Part shown: positions 17,230-27,552 of the stretch, piece by piece
Numbering within the stretch: position 1 is the stretch's first letter
Layout: every line of letters starts with the position of its first letter
Origin: DAIDKA01 sp035487155
GTDB lineage: Bacteria > Pseudomonadota > Gammaproteobacteria > Steroidobacterales > Steroidobacteraceae
Assembly: GCA_035487155.1 (NCBI GenBank)
Contig: DATHMK010000054.1
Span: 132,016-196,015 of the forward strand
DNA: 64,000 bases
Direction of reading: 5' to 3'
Position numbers and translations under genes: made by a program
The notes under the pieces: generated by a model
The model's input: only the letters and a program-made list of their open reading frames with translations
Database searches by the model: none
Told to the model about the DNA's origin: nothing

Positions 17230-17748
17230 ATGCAGTTCCTCCCCTGTACCCTGCCGCAGCATGGCGCCGCCATCCTCGACATCCTCAACGAGGCCATCGC
17301 CCATTCCACGGCGCTGTATGAGTATCGGGCCCGTACGCCGGAGAGCATGCGCGCCTGGTTCGCGGAAAAAGAGGCCGGCGGCTTCCCGGTGATCGGGGCT
17401 GAGCTGGACGGGGTGCTGCTGGGCTTTGCCACCTATGGCACCTTCCGCGCGCGGGCCGCCTACAAGTACACCGTCGAGCACTCGGTGTACGTGCACAGGG
17501 ATTGTCGCGGCCGCGGCATCGGCAAGGCCCTGATGCTCGAGCTGATCGCCGCGGCGCGTGCGCAGCAGTATCACGTGCTGGTGGGCGGCATCGACATCGC
17601 CAACCGCACCAGCGTGGCGCTGCACGAGCGGCTGGGATTCACCTATGCCGGGACCGTGCGCCAGGCCGCCTATAAGTTCGGCGACTGGCTGGACCTGGGC
17701 TTCTACCAGCTGATCCTGGACACCCCCGCCGTGCCCATCGACGGCTAG
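17230..17748 (+). CDS. GNAT family N-acetyltransferase (phosphinothricin acetyltransferase-like)
   Basis: A 172-residue acetyltransferase. The order ILNEAIAHSTALYEY, then YTVEHSVYVHRDCRGRGIGKALMLELI (acetyl-CoA binding loop RGRGIG), then GGIDIANRTSVALHERLGFTYAGTVRQAAYKFGDWLDLGFYQ is that of the Pat/Bar subgroup, which N-acetylates phosphinothricin, methionine sulfone or related amino acids. It follows PPK2 closely (ribosome site GAGGGA overlapping the PPK2 stop) and is convergent with maeB. Confidence 0.93.
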   Translation: MQFLPCTLPQHGAAILDILNEAIAHSTALYEYRARTPESMRAWFAEKEAGGFPVIGAELDGVLLGFATYGTFRARAAYKYTVEHSVYVHRDCRGRGIGKALMLELIAAARAQQYHVLVGGIDIANRTSVALHERLGFTYAGTVRQAAYKFGDWLDLGFYQLILDTPAVPIDG

Positions 17749-17755
17749 GCGCCCT

Positions 17756-20062
<2,307 letters not shown>

Positions 20063-20177
20063 GGTCGTCCCCCTAAAATCCCTTTTCACGGGCCGGCGAT
20101 TATGCGCAAAGCCTACGCCGGCCGCATCGCCACTGTAATGCTCAGTGTGGCGCGTGACGGGCGGGAAAAATATCTTA

Positions 20178-20205
20178 TTGACTTAACCAATTAGTTAAAT
20201 AAAAT
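20178..20205 (+). promoter_or_regulatory. Promoter with embedded ArsR-type operator
   Basis: TTGACT (20178-20183) and TAAAAT (20200-20205) form a -35/-10 pair with 16-base spacing. Between them lies TTAACcaattaGTTAA (20183-20198), a near-perfect palindrome. The predicted start is about at the ATG (20212), so the mRNA is probably leaderless. A repressor on the palindrome would block RNA polymerase directly. Confidence 0.75.
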
Positions 20206-20211
20206 ACGGCC

Positions 20212-20556
20212 ATGAACTCTCAGGAAACAGCCTTCCTCGACCGCACTTTCCAAGCCCTGGGCGATCCGACGCGCCGCGCCATTCTCGTGCGTCTGGCGCG
20301 TGGGCCGGCCACGGTCGGCGAACTGGCGCAACCCTTTGCCATGTCGCTGCCGGCGATCTCGCGGCACCTGAAGGTGCTGGTCGAGGCTTCCCTGATCCAC
20401 AACCAGCGCGATGGCAAGAGCCGACGCTGTCAGCTGCGACCCGAGGGCCTGGGAGGCGCGCGCGACTGGCTCGACTTCCATCGCCGCTTCTGGAGCGGGA
20501 GCCTGGAGCGCTTGGATGCCCATCTGAAAACCCGCCGTACGGAGCACAACGAATGA
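20212..20556 (+). CDS. ArsR family transcriptional regulator
   Basis: A 114-residue winged-helix repressor of the ArsR subgroup that pairs with SRPBCC proteins: FQALGDPTRRAILVRLARGPATVGELAQPFAMSLPAISRHLKVLVEASLIHNQRDGKSRRCQL. It has no ELCVCDL-type metal site, so metal sensing is unlikely. It overlaps the SRPBCC gene (ATGA) and has a palindrome inside its promoter, which implies autoregulation. A decayed relative is at 6439-6745. Confidence 0.94.
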   Translation: MNSQETAFLDRTFQALGDPTRRAILVRLARGPATVGELAQPFAMSLPAISRHLKVLVEASLIHNQRDGKSRRCQLRPEGLGGARDWLDFHRRFWSGSLERLDAHLKTRRTEHNE

Positions 20557-21014
20557 ATACGAACGCCAACCTGACCTCCCCGCAGGACGACACCACCCTG
20601 GAACTGCGCCGGCTCTTCGATGCCAGCCCGGCGGCCGTCTTCGACGCCTGGCTGACGCGGGAGCAATGGGCGGCCTGGATCGGTCCTGAAGGCATGAACT
20701 GCGAGGTCCCGCTGCTGGAGCCACGCGTCGGGGGCCGCTACGAGATCACCATGCATCTGAGCAACGGCCAGGTGATCCCCGTCAGTGGCGTCTTCAAGAC
20801 CATCGAGCGCCCACGGCGGTTGGTGTTCAGCTGGGGATGGAACGCCGATCCTTCACGACAGAGCCTGATCACCCTTGATTTCCTGGCGCGCGGCGCGCGC
20901 ACGGAACTGGTTCTGCGCCAGGAGGGTCTGGGGACGGTTGCCAATCGGGATGATCATGGCAAAGGCTGGAACAGCGCGCTCAACAAGCTGGAGCGTCACC
21001 TGGCATCCCGGTAA
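20553..21014 (+). CDS. SRPBCC/AHSA1-like domain protein
   Basis: A 153-residue single-domain protein of the AHSA1/START-like fold: LRRLFDASPAAVFDAWLTREQWAAWIGPEGM, then VGGRYEITMHLSNG, and GWNSALNKLERHL at the end. Such proteins have a hydrophobic ligand cavity. Co-transcription with an ArsR regulator suggests the pair senses or handles a small organic ligand. This copy is full length, unlike the one at 5917-6397. Confidence 0.93.
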   Translation: MNTNANLTSPQDDTTLELRRLFDASPAAVFDAWLTREQWAAWIGPEGMNCEVPLLEPRVGGRYEITMHLSNGQVIPVSGVFKTIERPRRLVFSWGWNADPSRQSLITLDFLARGARTELVLRQEGLGTVANRDDHGKGWNSALNKLERHLASR

Positions 21015-21043
21015 GGCGCAGCTAGCGTTACGGAATCCTCCTA

Positions 21044-21079
21044 CAGCGCGTCAGAAAGCCCTTATTCCATGACGCGCTG
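21044..21079. terminator. Hairpin after the ArsR/SRPBCC operon
   Basis: CAGCGCGTCA (21044-21053) pairs exactly with TGACGCGCTG (21070-21079) around a 16-base loop. It starts 30 bases after the SRPBCC stop. There is no following T-run, so it may be a weak or factor-dependent terminator or an mRNA-stabilising hairpin. Confidence 0.5.
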
Positions 21080-21158
21080 CGGGTGCGTTGGGAGCGCGGA
21101 CGCCGCTGGCTATCCTGTCGGTGCACCCGATTAAGGTGCCAGGCGAGGATTAACTGTA

Positions 21159-21863
21159 ATGTTCGGATCTGCGGCGTTCGCCAGTGACATCGGGGGCACC
21201 AGCCCGACCCCGGCCAGCAATGTGGCCATCGCGCATGAGCTCAACTCAGCGGCCTTGGATGGCGACGGTGAACGCGTCAAGCGCCTGCTTGCGCAGCTGC
21301 TGCGCTGTCCGAACCGGCGCACGGAGGACCGGATCCGGGTGCAGGTGGCGGCCCTGGAGGAGTTCTTCTATGCCATGCGCAGCCTCGCGATCACCGATGA
21401 TCTCACGGGGGTCTACAACCGCCGCGGCTTCGAGTGGATGGCCAACCGGTTGCTGGGCAACTTGAGCCGCGAACGGCGCGGCGCGCTGCTGCTGTACGTG
21501 GACGTCGACAATCTCAAGATCACCAATGACACCTTGGGCCATGCCACCGGGGATCAGCTGCTGCGAGCCGCGAGCACGGCACTGCGACGGGCCTGCGGGG
21601 AAAGCACCATCATCGGCCGCATCGGCGGAGATGAGTTCGCGGTGCTGTCGCGCCAGATCGGCGCCGACACCAACGGTCTGCTGCGTCAGCGGATCAATGA
21701 AGCCATTGAGGACTGCAATGCAACCGGGCAGTTCCCGCCGCTGTCCATGAGCATCGGCGCCGCGGACTTCGATCCGCTGCGGCCTGCCACGATCCTGGCC
21801 CTGCTCGAGCGCGGGGACCGCGCCATGTACCGGGAGAAATTCCGCAATGGAGGTCAGGAATGA
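21159..21863 (+). CDS. GGDEF domain diguanylate cyclase
   Basis: A 234-residue protein that should make cyclic di-GMP from two GTP. The catalytic domain runs from about residue 78 (TDDLTGVYNRRGFEWMANRL) to the end, with VDVDNLKITNDTLGHATGDQLL and an intact GGDEF at 156-160. The four residues at the usual inhibitory site before GGDEF are GEST, not RxxD, so product inhibition is not expected. Residues 1-75 are helical with no recognised sensor and no membrane segment. GAGGA precedes the ATG. It overlaps a PilZ gene, so producer and receptor are co-translated. Confidence 0.94.
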   Translation: MFGSAAFASDIGGTSPTPASNVAIAHELNSAALDGDGERVKRLLAQLLRCPNRRTEDRIRVQVAALEEFFYAMRSLAITDDLTGVYNRRGFEWMANRLLGNLSRERRGALLLYVDVDNLKITNDTLGHATGDQLLRAASTALRRACGESTIIGRIGGDEFAVLSRQIGADTNGLLRQRINEAIEDCNATGQFPPLSMSIGAADFDPLRPATILALLERGDRAMYREKFRNGGQE

Positions 21864-22201
21864 AACTCGAACGGGCCGAACGGCGCATGGAAGTCATGAT
21901 GGGCGGACGCCTGGCGGCGGCCGGATCTGATCCGACACCTGAATGGGTTTCGATCAAGAACATCAGCGGCCATGGCGCGCGCGTCATCAGCAGCCGCCAC
22001 TGGTCGGTGCAGCAACCGGTGTTGCTGGCCGAAACCGTCGGCGAGCAGCACCTGGATGCGGTGGTGGTCTACTGCCAGCGCCTGGCCGGCGATCGCTTTG
22101 CCGTGGGCCTGAAATTCACATCGGTCGCAGGCGCGCATGAGAGCCTGTCGGCATCCCGTCCCAGCGCGCAGCTTGCCACGCACAGCGCCGACGCCGCCTA
22201 G
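21860..22201 (+). CDS. PilZ domain protein (cyclic di-GMP receptor)
   Basis: A 113-residue single PilZ domain. RAERR at residues 5-9 fits the RxxxR loop and NISGHGARV fits the (D/N)xSxxG motif, the two cyclic di-GMP contacts. The strand pattern (ARVISSRHWSVQQPVLLAET ... RFAVGLKFT) matches the barrel. The start overlaps the diguanylate cyclase stop (ATGA). The last 20 residues are disordered. The output partner is unknown. Confidence 0.85.
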   Translation: MKLERAERRMEVMMGGRLAAAGSDPTPEWVSIKNISGHGARVISSRHWSVQQPVLLAETVGEQHLDAVVVYCQRLAGDRFAVGLKFTSVAGAHESLSASRPSAQLATHSADAA

Positions 22202-22216
22202 CGCTCGGGCCAGGCG

Positions 22217-23071
22217 CTAGGCGATCTCGCGCCGCAGGCCACCCAACACCGCCGTGAACTCGGCGCCGAAGAGAAAGATCTGCGCGCTGTAGTACAGCCA
22301 CAGCAGCAATGCCGCGAATGAGGCAGCCGCCCCGAAGGCAGTGGGCTGGGTGGAATGCGCAAGATACAGGCCGATGGCCCAGCGACCGACGTAGAAGAGT
22401 GCGGCGGTGAGTCCGCCACCGCACAACACCACCCGCCAGGGCAGGCGCCGCGCCGGCATATAGCGATAGATGAGGGCAAACACGCCCGCGACCAGCAGCA
22501 GCGACATCACCAGGTCCAGGATGCCGATCACGCCCACCATCGCGGCATGATCTGCCGCCACCCGCCGGCGCAAGGTCGCCAATGCCGTCGTCACGGTGAG
22601 CGAGACCAGCAGCAGAAACCCCAGTGCCAGGATGAAACCAACCGACAGCAGCCGCCTGCGGATCCAACCCCTGATGCCACGGGTTGCCGGAGTGGTGTCT
22701 TCCCAGATGGTCTCCAGGGCGTATTCAAGCGCCGAGAACACCGTGGTGGCGCTGATGAGCAGCGTGACGGCACTCACCCAGGTGGCGATCAATCCTTGAG
22801 TTTGCTGTGAGCTCTTGACCGCCCCCAGCAGAATGCGCGCGGTCGCGGGGCCGAACAGGTCATTGAGCTGATAGCCGATCTGTCCATAGGCTGCCGTTGA
22901 ACCGATCACCCATCCGGCGAGGGTTGAAATGATGACCAGCAGGGGTGCCAGAGAAAATGCGCAATAGAATGCCAGTGCCGCCCCGACAGTGGATGCATTG
23001 TCGTAGCTCCAGTATTCGACGGTACGGCGCACCAGGCGTGCGCCATCGCTCAATGGGGTCGGCAGTGGCAT
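22217..23071 (-). CDS. YihY/virulence factor BrkB family membrane protein
   Basis: A 284-residue inner-membrane protein with about six hydrophobic helices. ALAFYCAFSLAPLLVIISTLAGWVIG, FSALEYALETIWE, RRLLSVGFILALGFLLLVSL and SFAALLLWLYYSAQIFLFGAEF are the usual family blocks; the last is the signature GAEF end. The family was once annotated as ribonuclease BN in error. A transport or envelope role is likely but unproven. It is divergent from the MscS-type gene across 142 bases. Confidence 0.92.
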   Translation of the reverse strand: MPLPTPLSDGARLVRRTVEYWSYDNASTVGAALAFYCAFSLAPLLVIISTLAGWVIGSTAAYGQIGYQLNDLFGPATARILLGAVKSSQQTQGLIATWVSAVTLLISATTVFSALEYALETIWEDTTPATRGIRGWIRRRLLSVGFILALGFLLLVSLTVTTALATLRRRVAADHAAMVGVIGILDLVMSLLLVAGVFALIYRYMPARRLPWRVVLCGGGLTAALFYVGRWAIGLYLAHSTQPTAFGAAASFAALLLWLYYSAQIFLFGAEFTAVLGGLRREIA

Positions 23072-23213
23072 GAGGGGCGGTTCGCCTGGCGCGCAAGTGC
23101 TGCAATGATGTCATTGCGTGCGCCCTGCGGCTGCAGCTGCCGGTCGGCCCGAGGCCTGATTGCGCGTCGGGCTTATCCGACGCCGGGCGGAAAATGCAGC
23201 GTAGAATGAGTCA

Positions 23214-25028
23214 ATGATGCACAGAATCGGCAAATGGCTGCTGCTCGGGTTGGCCGCGCTCGCGCCGTACGCAGCGTGCTCGCAAGCCGCCCCGGGTCGC
23301 GTATCGGTCATCAGCGCAGCGCAGGTCATTCAGATTCTCGATGACACCGTGGAGTGGTATCGATCCCTGGGTACCCAGCAGCAGAACGCCACCCAGCCCA
23401 GTGATCTGCTGATTCTGTTCGCCAATCGTCAGACTGCGGACAAGGTGGTGGGGCTGGCCTTCGACATCGCGCGCGCCAATGCGGAGCTTTTGAGCAGTGA
23501 GGCCGAGTCCGCCGACGCCAGTGCCGTATCGCAATCGCAGTCACACTCACAGCAGCAGACGCAGCTGGACAATGAACAGCAGGCCCTGCAGCAGGAGATT
23601 GCCGGCGACCGGCAGAAGGCCGCTGCGGGCGCAAGGAAGAACGCGGACCTTGATGCCAAGCTGCTGGAGCTGCAGGGCGAGCTGGCGATGCTCAATGCCC
23701 GCCGGAATCTCCTGGACACGATGACCGAGTTCGTGCGCAGCAGCGATCCGAAGTCTGCCAACGCGAACGCCTTGAAGGCGCAGATCGATGCCATTGCCGC
23801 CACCGTGCCGGGCGCCGGTGTGAATGTCGCGCCCGGCGCCCCGGCATCGGCCGTCGCGCCCGCCACCGCTGCCAGCGCCACGGCCCCGAGCGTTGCAACC
23901 GCGGCGCCAGCGCGCTCCGGTATCTGGGACCTCGCAACCGAAGTATTCCGACAACGCAACAAGATCGGCGCCATTCAGGCCGTTGACCAGCGTACCGCGG
24001 CGCTCGCGGACACCTTCCACAGCATCAGCGCCGCGCCGCTGGCCCAGTTGGAGGGCTTCTCGGCACGCAGCAATGCTCTGGCCGCGCAGGCCGACCATGC
24101 CCGTGGCGCGGCCCTGAAGGGCCTGCGGGATCAGTTCGATACCCTGGCGTGGCTGTTCAAGCAGACCTCGGACATCCTGCTGCCGCTGGGCAAGGAGCAG
24201 GTGCTGCTGAAGCAGTACCGGCGCAACCTCGCCAGTTGGCAAACATCCGCCCACAAGCAGTATCACGAGGCCCTGGCCGCACTTGGCATCCGCCTCGCCA
24301 TCCTCGCGGGCGTACTGGCGGTGATCTTCGTGCTGGGCGAGGTGTGGCGGCGCGCAGTGGCCCGCTACGTCCAGGATCTGCACCGGCGCTATCAGTTGCT
24401 GCTGGTGCGCACCATCGTGGTCTGGACGCTGGCGCTCGCCGTCATCGGTCTGAGCTTCGTGACCCAGATCAGCACTTTCGCGACCTTCGCCGGACTGCTC
24501 ACCGCGGGCCTCGCGGTAGCCATGCAAAGCGTACTGGTCTCGGTGGTCGGCTATTTCTTCCTGATCGGCAAGTATGGGCTAAGGGTCGGTGATCGCATCC
24601 AGATCGGCGCGGTGGTGGGTGAGGTGCTGGACATCGGCCTGGTGAGGCTGCATCTGCGGGAACTGAATCAGCAAGGACCGCTGGGCACCACCGGCCGGGT
24701 GGTGGCCTTTGCCAACTCGGTGGCATTCCAGGCCGCCGGAGGGCTTTTCAAGCAGGTCCCGGACGCCGAGGTCAGCTGGCATGAGACGACGCTGCCGCTG
24801 CCCGCTGTCAGCGACTACGCCGCCTTGAAGGCACAATTGCTGCAACAGATCGGCAGCGCGGTCGGCGATCAGCCTCCCGAGCCTGCGCCACAGGTGCAGT
24901 TGCGCCTCGCCAATGGCCACATGGAGGCGCTGATCCGCTACCCCGTCCGCTTCACGCAGGCGGCGCAGGTGGATGAACGCGTGGCGCTGGCGGTAATGGG
25001 CACGATTGCCCATTACCCGGCCACCTAG
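23214..25028 (+). CDS. Mechanosensitive ion channel family protein (MscS-like, large)
   Basis: A 604-residue membrane protein. A signal-like N terminus is followed by a long periplasmic, coiled-coil-rich domain (about residues 80-170 rich in Gln/Ser/Ala) and an Ala/Pro linker, then three hydrophobic helices (about 355-380, 395-420, 425-450). The MscS core is FATFAGLLTAGLAVAMQSVLVSVVGYFFLIGKYGLRVGDRIQIG, the pore helix and upper beta domain. It releases solutes on membrane tension. No clear ribosome site precedes ATG 23214, while TAGAAT at 23202-23207 could be a -10 box for a nearly leaderless mRNA. It overlaps the quinoprotein gene tail to tail. Confidence 0.9.
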   Translation: MMHRIGKWLLLGLAALAPYAACSQAAPGRVSVISAAQVIQILDDTVEWYRSLGTQQQNATQPSDLLILFANRQTADKVVGLAFDIARANAELLSSEAESADASAVSQSQSHSQQQTQLDNEQQALQQEIAGDRQKAAAGARKNADLDAKLLELQGELAMLNARRNLLDTMTEFVRSSDPKSANANALKAQIDAIAATVPGAGVNVAPGAPASAVAPATAASATAPSVATAAPARSGIWDLATEVFRQRNKIGAIQAVDQRTAALADTFHSISAAPLAQLEGFSARSNALAAQADHARGAALKGLRDQFDTLAWLFKQTSDILLPLGKEQVLLKQYRRNLASWQTSAHKQYHEALAALGIRLAILAGVLAVIFVLGEVWRRAVARYVQDLHRRYQLLLVRTIVVWTLALAVIGLSFVTQISTFATFAGLLTAGLAVAMQSVLVSVVGYFFLIGKYGLRVGDRIQIGAVVGEVLDIGLVRLHLRELNQQGPLGTTGRVVAFANSVAFQAAGGLFKQVPDAEVSWHETTLPLPAVSDYAALKAQLLQQIGSAVGDQPPEPAPQVQLRLANGHMEALIRYPVRFTQAAQVDERVALAVMGTIAHYPAT

Positions 25029-27208
25029 TTGTCCGCGTGTCCGGTTTCCGGCCGTGGCGGCGCACGTCCACCGGGTCCACCGGGGCCCGCCCCGGGTCCG
25101 CCCGCCTTGATGGCGTTGGCACGCGAGATCAGGTACTCGCGAATCGCGACCGTGTCTTCGGGCTTCAGGTCCTTGGCGAAGTTGCCCATGCCCTTGTCGG
25201 CCCGGCCGCCCAGCAACACCACCTGATCGAAGCCTTCCTGCGTCCATAGCAGGGGTGTCACGGTCAGATTGGGGAAGCTGGTGCGCGCCTGAAAGCCATT
25301 GGCCCCGTGGCACACCGAGCAATACTGCGTGTACACCTCGCCGCCATGGCTGATGACGTCGGCGGTCGCGGTCGATGGCGGCGGATTGAGCACCGGGGGC
25401 GTGTAGGGCGCCGGCTCCGGCAGCACGGCCTTGGCACCCAGGGCAAACACCAGCATGCGCGCATTGGTGGGCGCAAAGTAGCCGCCCTGGCCCGCGCCAC
25501 CGACACTGGCGGCGATGTATTGCACGCCATCCACCGTGTAGCTGATCGGCGCAGCGAAGACGGCCGTCTTGGCATCGAAGCTCCACAGCTTGGTGCCGTT
25601 CTTGGCATCGTAGGCGCTGAGGACCTTGCCGCCGCCATTGCCCATGAACACCAGGTTGCCGGCCGTCGCCAGCACGCCGCTGGTGGGTCCGCCGTTGGCA
25701 AAGGCCTCGGTCTGCCACACGATCTTGCGGGCGATGGGATCCCACGCTTCGAGTCGGCCTTTCACGCCGTTTCGCGCATAGGGCTGTAGTTTGGCGGGGT
25801 CGACCCGTGCGCCCATGGTGATGCCCAGACTGAACTTTCCGGGGGTCTGCACGCTGCCGGGCGGGGGCCCGGACATGGTGAAATACGCTTCCCAGGCCGG
25901 AATGTAGACCAGGCCGGTTTCCGGACTGTAGGCATTCGGGTGCCAGCTGTGGCCGCCTTGCACACCCGGTGCCAGATCCCATGGTGCCGTACTGTAGCGT
26001 GCACCCTCGGCGACAATCGGACGGCCGGTCTTCATGTCCACGCCGCTCGCCCAGTTCTCCTCGGTAAACGGATCGGCGCTCAGGAGCTTGCCGCTTCTGG
26101 CATCGATCACATAGAAAAAGCCATTCTTCGACGGCTGCATGATGACGTGCCGCTTCGCGCCATTGATGACCAGATCGGCCGTCATCATCGGACTGACCGC
26201 ATCGTAGTCCCAGGAATCGCCCGGAGTTTCCTGGTAATGCCAGACATACTCCCCGGTGTCGGGCTTCACCGCGACGATCGAGGCCGTATACAGGTCATCA
26301 TCAAGCGTCGGCTCGCGCGTGTTCGCATTCCAGGGCGAGGCGTTGCCGGTACCGAAATAGAGCAGGTCGGTCACCGGGTCGTACACGGCCGCATCCCACA
26401 CCGTGCCGCCGCCGCCGGCGATTTTCCACCACTCACCGCTCCAGGTCTTGGCAGCCTTCTCCAGCGCCTTGGTTTCGAATCCCTTGGCGGGGTCTGCGGG
26501 CACGGTCCAGAAGCGCCACACTTCCTTGCCGGTCTCGGCATCGAAGGCCGCGATCCAGCCGCGCACGCCGAACTCACCGCCGGAGGCGCCGATGAAGACC
26601 TTGCCCTTGGCCACGCGTGGCGCCATGGTGATGGCGTACTGCTTGCCCATCTCCCCCAGACCCAGACTGTCGGGCACGGTGTCGGTAGACCACACTTCCT
26701 TGCCAGTCTTGGCATCGATCGCGACCAGGCGGGCATCGAGCGTGCCCATGATGATCTTGCCGTTCCAGGCGGCGATGCCGCGGTTCACGAGCCCGACGTT
26801 GTAGCGCAACCGCTCGCCGTGAATGCTCGGGTTGTAGGTCCACAACGGCTTGCCGCTCTTGCCATCGAAGGCCTGGACCACGTTACGTGCGGTCGAGACA
26901 TAAATGACGCCGTCGATGAACAGCGGCGAGCCATGCTGGTTCTGATTGGTCTCGTAATCCCCGTACCACGCCAGGCCCAGCGAGCCGACGTTGTCGGAGT
27001 TGATCTGCTTGAGCTGGCTGAAGCGCTGCTCGGAATAGGTGCCTCCATAGGTCATCCACTGGCCAGGTTCGGAGGCGGCCTTCACCAGGCGTTTGGCGGT
27101 TACGTTGGCGGCGGGCGTATCGGCCGACGCCGAGTCGTTCAGTGCGCCACAGGCCACGACGGCGGACAGCAGCAGGCTTGAGCCTAATGCGCGGCTACGG
27201 ATCAGCAT
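25025..27208 (-). CDS. PQQ-dependent dehydrogenase (quinohemoprotein) with C-terminal cytochrome c
   Basis: A 727-residue exported enzyme with a signal peptide ending near VVACGALNDSASA; the Cys could make it a lipoprotein. It has repeated propeller W-motifs (AFDAETGKEVWRF, AIDAKTGKEVWST), the active-site block GDSWDYDAVSPMM with the likely catalytic Asp, and a C-terminal heme site CSVCHG at 630-635 with Met in KGMGNF. The tail is Gly/Pro rich. The vicinal cysteine ring of methanol and ethanol dehydrogenases (CCDVVNRG) is replaced by NVGLVNRG. It oxidises an alcohol or aldehyde and passes electrons to its own heme. GGGGG precedes the ATG. No pqq biosynthesis genes are in the window. Confidence 0.93.
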   Translation of the reverse strand: MLIRSRALGSSLLLSAVVACGALNDSASADTPAANVTAKRLVKAASEPGQWMTYGGTYSEQRFSQLKQINSDNVGSLGLAWYGDYETNQNQHGSPLFIDGVIYVSTARNVVQAFDGKSGKPLWTYNPSIHGERLRYNVGLVNRGIAAWNGKIIMGTLDARLVAIDAKTGKEVWSTDTVPDSLGLGEMGKQYAITMAPRVAKGKVFIGASGGEFGVRGWIAAFDAETGKEVWRFWTVPADPAKGFETKALEKAAKTWSGEWWKIAGGGGTVWDAAVYDPVTDLLYFGTGNASPWNANTREPTLDDDLYTASIVAVKPDTGEYVWHYQETPGDSWDYDAVSPMMTADLVINGAKRHVIMQPSKNGFFYVIDARSGKLLSADPFTEENWASGVDMKTGRPIVAEGARYSTAPWDLAPGVQGGHSWHPNAYSPETGLVYIPAWEAYFTMSGPPPGSVQTPGKFSLGITMGARVDPAKLQPYARNGVKGRLEAWDPIARKIVWQTEAFANGGPTSGVLATAGNLVFMGNGGGKVLSAYDAKNGTKLWSFDAKTAVFAAPISYTVDGVQYIAASVGGAGQGGYFAPTNARMLVFALGAKAVLPEPAPYTPPVLNPPPSTATADVISHGGEVYTQYCSVCHGANGFQARTSFPNLTVTPLLWTQEGFDQVVLLGGRADKGMGNFAKDLKPEDTVAIREYLISRANAIKAGGPGAGPGGPGGRAPPRPETGHADN

Positions 27209-27552
27209 GAAACCCCCAGACAGTCAATACAGTGATGTTCTAAGAAGCCGGAGGATTTTATCCCTAAGTCCCGGCGGCCGGTGCGACGGCGTCGGTTATA
27301 GGTGCCGTGGTCGCAGCGACGGGATGGCGCCGCGGGCCGTCCGGCATGCAAGTGAGTATGTCATTGATCAATAAATGAAATCTTCCGCGCTCGCGCGCCC
27401 TGCAACAGGCGCCGCTGTTGCCTCGGCAACCGCCGCGCCGGGCCAGTGTGTGAGGGCGGCGTGCGAACACCTGCATTCGCGCAAATGCCAGACCATACTT
27501 ATGGAAGGGACCATAATCATCGCTCTGATTTCCATGCCAGGGTTGGGGGAAC
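27209..27552. other. Intergenic region, divergent promoters of quinoprotein and histidine kinase
   Basis: These 344 bases hold no gene I can support. The only clear element is a perfect 10-base palindrome ATTGATCAAT at 27363-27372, in an AT-rich patch of otherwise GC-rich sequence. It could be an operator for either divergent gene. No firm -35/-10 pairs were found. Confidence 0.5.

Noticed and set aside
25940..27181. 413-codon open frame opposite the quinoprotein
   Set aside because: Antisense shadow; His/Gly/Arg-rich with no domain.
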